Shown piece after piece: positions 31,794-35,415 of a stretch of DNA of 35,415 nt. Position 1 is the first letter of the stretch. Each line of letters starts with the position of its first letter. The stretch is from CAZOIA01 sp964579675 (GTDB lineage Bacteria > Planctomycetota > Phycisphaerae > UBA1845 > PWPN01), in the NCBI GenBank assembly GCA_964579675.1, contig CAZOIA010000035.1:1-35415 (forward strand), given 5' to 3'. The notes beneath the pieces were generated by a model. The model was not told the DNA's origin, ran no database searches, and saw only the letters and a program-made list of their open reading frames with translations. The position numbers were made by a program, and so were the translations under genes.

Positions 31794-32927
31794 ATGTCTA
31801 CCGAATTCGAGCGATTCGCAGGCGTATCCGCCTCCTGCGTAAGGTACAAGTACCAACGATTGCGTGAGCGTCTCCGAGGGGCAATCGAGACCGGCGAGCT
31901 TGCCGGCAAGCTGCCGGGCGAGCGGGAACTCGCCCGACGCTACCGCGCCAACGCCAAGACGATCAACAAGGCGTTGAGCGATCTGACGACCGAGGGCGTG
32001 CTGGTGCGACACGTGGGCCGGGGGACGTTTGTGGCCGACGGTCAACCGGGCTACGCCGACGCCGGGCTCAAGCCTCTTCGGTTCGGTTGGCTGGCCCCGG
32101 GCGACACCAGTTGCGTCAGGCACGGGGATTACTACCTTCAGGCCGAGCAAATCATTCGCGGCAAGGGACATCGTCTCGACAGGCTCGGCCCCGCCGCCGG
32201 CCTGGGGAACGGAATACCCGAAGACGCCTTGAGCCCCGGTGAGCTTCGCGGTCTGGACGGCGTGATCCTGTTCTCGTCGCGTCCGTCCGCGGGTTTCCTT
32301 GCCAATCTGCACCGGCGCCATGTGCCCCTGGTCATCGCCAACAACTGCCACGAGCGGATCAAGACACCCGTCGTGCTGGCGGATTATGCCCAGGGCGGGT
32401 TGGAACTCTGCCAGCACCTGATCCACCTGGGCCATCGTGAGATTCAGTTGTTGATCAGCCCCCGGCTTCTGCCGGCGGCCGGAGCGGCGGAAAACGGGTA
32501 CCGGGCGACGATGCATCGATACGGATTGCGACCTCACGAGGCTCAGCCCACGGATGACGCGTTCGACTGGCGGCATCTGCTGGATAGCTCCTGCCGGCCG
32601 ACCGCTCTGATATGTGTCGGGGCAGCACCGGCTGTGGAAGCTTCGAGCCGGGCCCGCGACGCCGGGCTGACGATGCCGTCGATGTTGAGCATCAGCGTGC
32701 TGCCTGAGCCGGGCGAAACCATCATCGAGGAGCAATCGCTGACCGCTTACGAAGTGGCTCCGGCTCGCATCGTCCATTGGGCAACGGAACTCCTGCTGTC
32801 CGCTTCCCCCGGGCAGTTGCCCCGTTCGGTGATCATCCCCGGCCAACTGAGGGATCGCGGCTCGGCCGCCCCGCCGCGCTCGGCCGGACAGGCGACAATC
32901 ACTCCTCCCGAGGAAGCCGTCCTTTGA
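31794..32927 (+). CDS. GntR-family transcriptional regulator with LacI-type ligand domain (AraR-like layout)
   Basis: A 377-residue DNA-binding regulator. The N-terminal GntR winged helix spans about 16-80, with PGERELARRYRANAKTINKAL as the recognition region (20 or so residues from 41) and a wing ending in GRGTFVADG. The rest (about 92-345) resembles the periplasmic-binding-protein-like ligand domain of LacI/GalR proteins (LDGVILFSSRP, HVPLVIANN, LADYAQGGLELCQHLIHLGH), which in this layout usually binds a sugar. ATG at 31794 has GGTGGG upstream; the frame begins at 31737 without a better site. No sugar-use gene is next to it, so the target is unknown. The C-terminal 30 residues are low in pattern. 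Confidence 0.85.
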   Translation: MSTEFERFAGVSASCVRYKYQRLRERLRGAIETGELAGKLPGERELARRYRANAKTINKALSDLTTEGVLVRHVGRGTFVADGQPGYADAGLKPLRFGWLAPGDTSCVRHGDYYLQAEQIIRGKGHRLDRLGPAAGLGNGIPEDALSPGELRGLDGVILFSSRPSAGFLANLHRRHVPLVIANNCHERIKTPVVLADYAQGGLELCQHLIHLGHREIQLLISPRLLPAAGAAENGYRATMHRYGLRPHEAQPTDDAFDWRHLLDSSCRPTALICVGAAPAVEASSRARDAGLTMPSMLSISVLPEPGETIIEEQSLTAYEVAPARIVHWATELLLSASPGQLPRSVIIPGQLRDRGSAAPPRSAGQATITPPEEAVL

Positions 32928-33141
32928 CCCCTGCCCGCCGCCGCCGGTGGAACGGCACAGAGCCGACTTGTGCCCCTGCCCGGCTGACCATGCCGCTTGC
33001 CATCGTCTCCCGCGCAGGAACCTCTGGCTCGATCATCGACCGTGCCGAAGGAGAGAATCCTGATCATCCTTCCCAAAGGCACCAGTTCTGAGTGGTGAGA
33101 CCAGCCAAGGCGCGTTCGGATCCGGCTGAGGTAGTTCGAGG

Positions 33142-34068
33142 CTACTGCGCCTCCTGCTCTGAGAACAGGGCCTCCACGAACGTCTCGGGGTCGAAAGGCT
33201 CGATATCTTCGGGCGTTTCGCCGAGCCCGACGAACTTGACCGGGATGTTGATCTGATCGCGGATGCCGATGACGATCCCGCCTTTGGCGGACCCGTCGAG
33301 CTTGGCCAGGAACAGGCCGGTCACGTTCACGTGCTGGCTGAAGACCTTGGCCTGGTTGATGGCGTTCTGACCGATGGTCGAGTCGAGCACGAGCAGGACC
33401 TCGTGCGGGGCGCCGGGAATCTTCTTCTCCACCACGCGTTGGATCTTGCCCAGTTCGCGCATGAGGTGTTCCTGCGTGTGCAGCCGCCCGGCGGTGTCCA
33501 CGATGAGGGCCTCGGCGCTGCGGGCAATGGCGGCCTCGCAGGCATCGTAGGCCACTGCTCCCGGGTCCGAGCCCTGTTGGTGCTTGACGATCTGCACGCC
33601 GAGACGGCTCGACCACTCGGTGAGCTGGGCGACCGCGGCTGCACGATACGTGTCACAGGCGGCCAGGATGACCTTCCAGCCCTGTTGACTCAGGTGATGG
33701 CACAGCTTGGCGACGCTGGTGGTCTTGCCTGAGCCATTGACCCCCGCCACCAGAATCACCGTCGGTCCGGACGAAGCCAGTTTCAGTTGCCGATCCGCCT
33801 CGGGCCAGTACGAGATGATCTGCTCCTTCAGGAACGGGATGACCTCCTGGGTCTCGGCAATCCGGCCGGACTTGTAGGCGGCCCGGACCTCATCGATGAG
33901 CCGGGCGGTGGTGGCGGGACCCATGTCATCGGCGAGCATCGTCTCCTCAAGGTGATCGATCACCGCATCGTCGATCCTCTTGCCGAACGGCAGAACCGAG
34001 CGGAAGCTCCTGCTGATCTTCTGACGGGACTTGGCCAGCCCCTTCTTGAACCGATCAAAGAGTCCCAT
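33142..34068 (-). CDS. ftsY: Signal recognition particle receptor FtsY
   Basis: The SRP receptor GTPase that docks SRP-ribosome complexes at the membrane. The 308 residues are the short form without a long acidic A domain; the N-terminus is basic (LFDRFKKGLAKSRQKISR), suited to membrane contact. NG domain motifs: GVNGSGKTT (P-loop), DTYRAAAVAQL, DTAGRLHTQ, AKLDGSAKGG (guanine-specificity region) and GLGETPEDIEPF. Start at 34068 was preferred to ATG 34071 or the frame opening at 34137, because AGGAG lies four bases upstream. The start overlaps the nusB stop by one base (TGATG), so translation is probably coupled. Last gene of the ribH-nusB-ftsY operon. Confidence 0.96.
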   Translation of the reverse strand: MGLFDRFKKGLAKSRQKISRSFRSVLPFGKRIDDAVIDHLEETMLADDMGPATTARLIDEVRAAYKSGRIAETQEVIPFLKEQIISYWPEADRQLKLASSGPTVILVAGVNGSGKTTSVAKLCHHLSQQGWKVILAACDTYRAAAVAQLTEWSSRLGVQIVKHQQGSDPGAVAYDACEAAIARSAEALIVDTAGRLHTQEHLMRELGKIQRVVEKKIPGAPHEVLLVLDSTIGQNAINQAKVFSQHVNVTGLFLAKLDGSAKGGIVIGIRDQINIPVKFVGLGETPEDIEPFDPETFVEALFSEQEAQ

Positions 34069-34556
34069 CATTCTCCTCGGTCGTGGTTTCCGGGCGGAGC
34101 ACTCGAGGCGTCGGGCTCCCCGCGGGCGATGCGGCAAGCGGGGTGATGTTTCCAGATCGCATCCAGCACCCCGTTGATGAAGTGGGGCGTCTCAGCATCT
34201 CCGAACTCCCGGCCAAGCTCGATCGCCTCGTCGATCACGACCCGGGCGGGGACGTCCGGCTGGTCCAGAAGCTCGTAAAGCGCGAGCCGGAGGATATTGC
34301 GGTCCACCACCGCCATCCGCGAGAGTTCCCAATGATCGCTGGCCTCGGCAATCATCTGATCGTAGCGGTCACGCTGAGCCCAAGCGCCCGCAGTCAAATG
34401 CCGGGCATAGTCGGCGGGATCCCCGGTCAGCTCCGCCTCGGCCAGGAAAGAGGTAATCATCTCTGCGGTGTCGACGTCGCTCGGCGCCCGCTGGATGTCG
34501 AGCTGATAAAGCCCCTGGAGGGCCACCGTTCGGGCCTGGTGTCGTGGTCGTTTCAT
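34068..34556 (-). CDS. nusB: Transcription antitermination factor NusB
   Basis: An RNA-binding helical protein that works with NusE (S10) in rRNA antitermination. The 162 residues include the family words ARTVALQGLYQLDIQ, VDRNILRLALYELL, VVIDEAIELGREFGD and HFINGVLDAIWK. The last 20 residues are a polar tail. ATG at 34556 lies 18 bases after the ribH stop; no good ribosome site is seen, so it may depend on ribH translation. The ribH-nusB pairing is common in bacteria. Confidence 0.95.
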   Translation of the reverse strand: MKRPRHQARTVALQGLYQLDIQRAPSDVDTAEMITSFLAEAELTGDPADYARHLTAGAWAQRDRYDQMIAEASDHWELSRMAVVDRNILRLALYELLDQPDVPARVVIDEAIELGREFGDAETPHFINGVLDAIWKHHPACRIARGEPDASSAPPGNHDRGE

Positions 34557-34574
34557 CGGTTCAGGCGGGAGGCG

Positions 34575-35063
34575 TCAACTGGCTGTGCTCTCGAGCTTCT
34601 TATACAGGTTGGCCATTTCGACGGCGGTCATGGCGGCGTCGGCCCCCTTGTTGCCGGCTTTGGCCCCGGCGCGGTTGATCGCCTGCTCGAGCGTGTCGGC
34701 CGTCAGTACGCCAAAGGCCACCGGCAGCTCCGTGGCCATGCCCGCCTGAGCGATACCCTTGGCCGCTTCCGCAGCGATGTAGTCAAAGTGCGGCGTCTCG
34801 CCCCGGATGACACACCCCAGGCAAATCACCGCCTCGAACCGGCCGGTGGCCGCGGCCTTCTTCGCCGTCAGCGGCAGCTCCCATGCCCCCGGGACCCAGA
34901 TCACCGTGATGTCGGCCGGCTTGCACCCGTGCCGCTGCAGCGCGTCGATCGCTCCGGCCAGGAGGCGGGAGGCAATGAAGTCGTTGAACCGGCTCACGAT
35001 GATCGCGAATCGCTGCTTTGCGACCGTCAACTCGCCGGTGATCGTCCGTGTTGATTCGGCCAT
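34575..35063 (-). CDS. ribH: 6,7-dimethyl-8-ribityllumazine synthase
   Basis: Makes lumazine, the precursor of riboflavin, from ArP and 3,4-dihydroxybutanone phosphate; the family forms large pentamer-based shells. The 162 residues show SRFNDFIASRLLAGA, VPGAWELPL, CLGCVIRGETPHFDYI (with the active-site His) and FGVLTADTLEQAINRAG. ATG at 35063 has GGGAG about nine bases upstream. It heads the ribH-nusB-ftsY operon. Other rib genes would lie outside the window. Confidence 0.97.
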   Translation of the reverse strand: MAESTRTITGELTVAKQRFAIIVSRFNDFIASRLLAGAIDALQRHGCKPADITVIWVPGAWELPLTAKKAAATGRFEAVICLGCVIRGETPHFDYIAAEAAKGIAQAGMATELPVAFGVLTADTLEQAINRAGAKAGNKGADAAMTAVEMANLYKKLESTAS

Positions 35064-35415
35064 TTCCGCTCACTCCCGCAAAGACGATCTTGCTCGAACC
35101 CCCATGCCACACAGCGACACACGCCGACAGCCCACACCGCCGACTCCTCCGGGATGATATGGTACTTGCCACCCGCTCCGGATGCCAGGGGCCCAAGCTC
35201 CTGGGGTGCGGGGTCCGTGACAGTCCAGGCGGGGACCTTCGGGCGGGCAGCGGGGTGGCACCTCGCTTTTCCGAACCCCGACCGTCAGGGAGGGGAATAT
35301 CTGCGGATGCGCCAGGGCCGCTTCCTTACGGGCGCCCTGCGGGGACGAGGTCCGCTTCCTCACGGGCGCGGTTCGGAAACACCTGGGGGCGGCGCCTTCC
35401 AACAAGCCGCCCAAA
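35064..35415. other. Right-edge stretch upstream of ribH
   Basis: 352 bases without a supported gene. A minus-strand open frame runs through it, but its product is an Arg/Pro/Gly-rich string with no ribosome site or family likeness. A short direct repeat lies at 35318-35369. No FMN riboswitch was recognised. Confidence 0.5.
35318..35369. repeat. Direct repeat CCGCTTCCTNACGGGCGC, two copies
   Basis: CCGCTTCCTTACGGGCGC (35318-35335) and CCGCTTCCTCACGGGCGC (35352-35369) differ at one base and start 34 bases apart. They may be part of a longer dispersed element cut by the window end. Confidence 0.7.

Noticed and set aside
35070..35414. 114-residue minus-strand frame at the right edge
   Set aside because: Arg/Pro/Gly-rich text with no family likeness, and it contains the direct repeats.
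1..35415. CRISPR arrays, insertion sequences, tRNA or rRNA genes
   Set aside because: No regularly spaced repeats of 24-40 bases, no transposase or integrase motifs, and no tRNA-like T-arm with acceptor pairing were seen in the gaps. A covariance-model scan would settle the RNA genes.

Overview
The window reads as a GC-rich chromosomal segment from a Planctomycetota bacterium, most likely related to Phycisphaerae. The main taxonomic clue is the 2835-residue secreted protein at the left end. Its thrombospondin type 3 (TSP3) and dockerin-like modules have the wording seen in that group (for example DFGHLQVCLSGPG, DDYGIFQECMSG). An incomplete division/cell-wall (dcw) cluster without ftsA or ftsZ beside ftsQ fits this. 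The assignment rests on protein style only; no rRNA or tRNA gene was seen. I found no CRISPR array, transposase, integrase or phage gene.

Layout from left to right. A giant minus-strand gene (291-8798) encodes a modular exported protein with a gingipain-type (C25) peptidase domain. It is divergent from a cytoplasmic PAS-PAS-PAS histidine kinase with a C-terminal receiver domain (9478-11892), whose receiver has Asn where the phosphoacceptor Asp should be. A ParA-family ATPase with no ParB beside it (11930-12844) follows, then a small unknown gene (13245-13682). On the plus strand come purC, recJ and a membrane glycosyltransferase translationally coupled to recJ.

The core of the window is a minus-strand block, in transcription order murG, murC, murB, ddl, ftsQ, two related multi-spanning membrane proteins, and a lysine-rich exported protein (27792 down to 18937). 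This is the dcw order murG-murC-murB-ddl-ftsQ, but ftsA and ftsZ are not next. The enzymes make UDP-MurNAc (MurB), add L-Ala (MurC), supply D-Ala-D-Ala (Ddl) and make lipid II (MurG). So peptidoglycan synthesis is encoded while the ftsA/ftsZ position is taken by other membrane genes.

Divergent from murG is a plus-strand set: a membrane protein with a transglutaminase-like domain, upp (uracil salvage) and sppA (signal peptide peptidase). A GntR/LacI-type regulator follows. The right end is a compact minus-strand operon ribH-nusB-ftsY (riboflavin synthesis, transcription antitermination, signal recognition particle receptor).

Sigma70-like promoters could be placed by eye before the kinase, parA, recJ, murC and murG. 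The least ordinary observations are the giant C25 protein, the receiver with Asn for Asp, the MurG with an altered HEQN motif, the dcw cluster with substituted neighbours, and several short tandem or inverted repeats in leaders and gene junctions. I do not see strong evidence for a wholly new multi-gene system.
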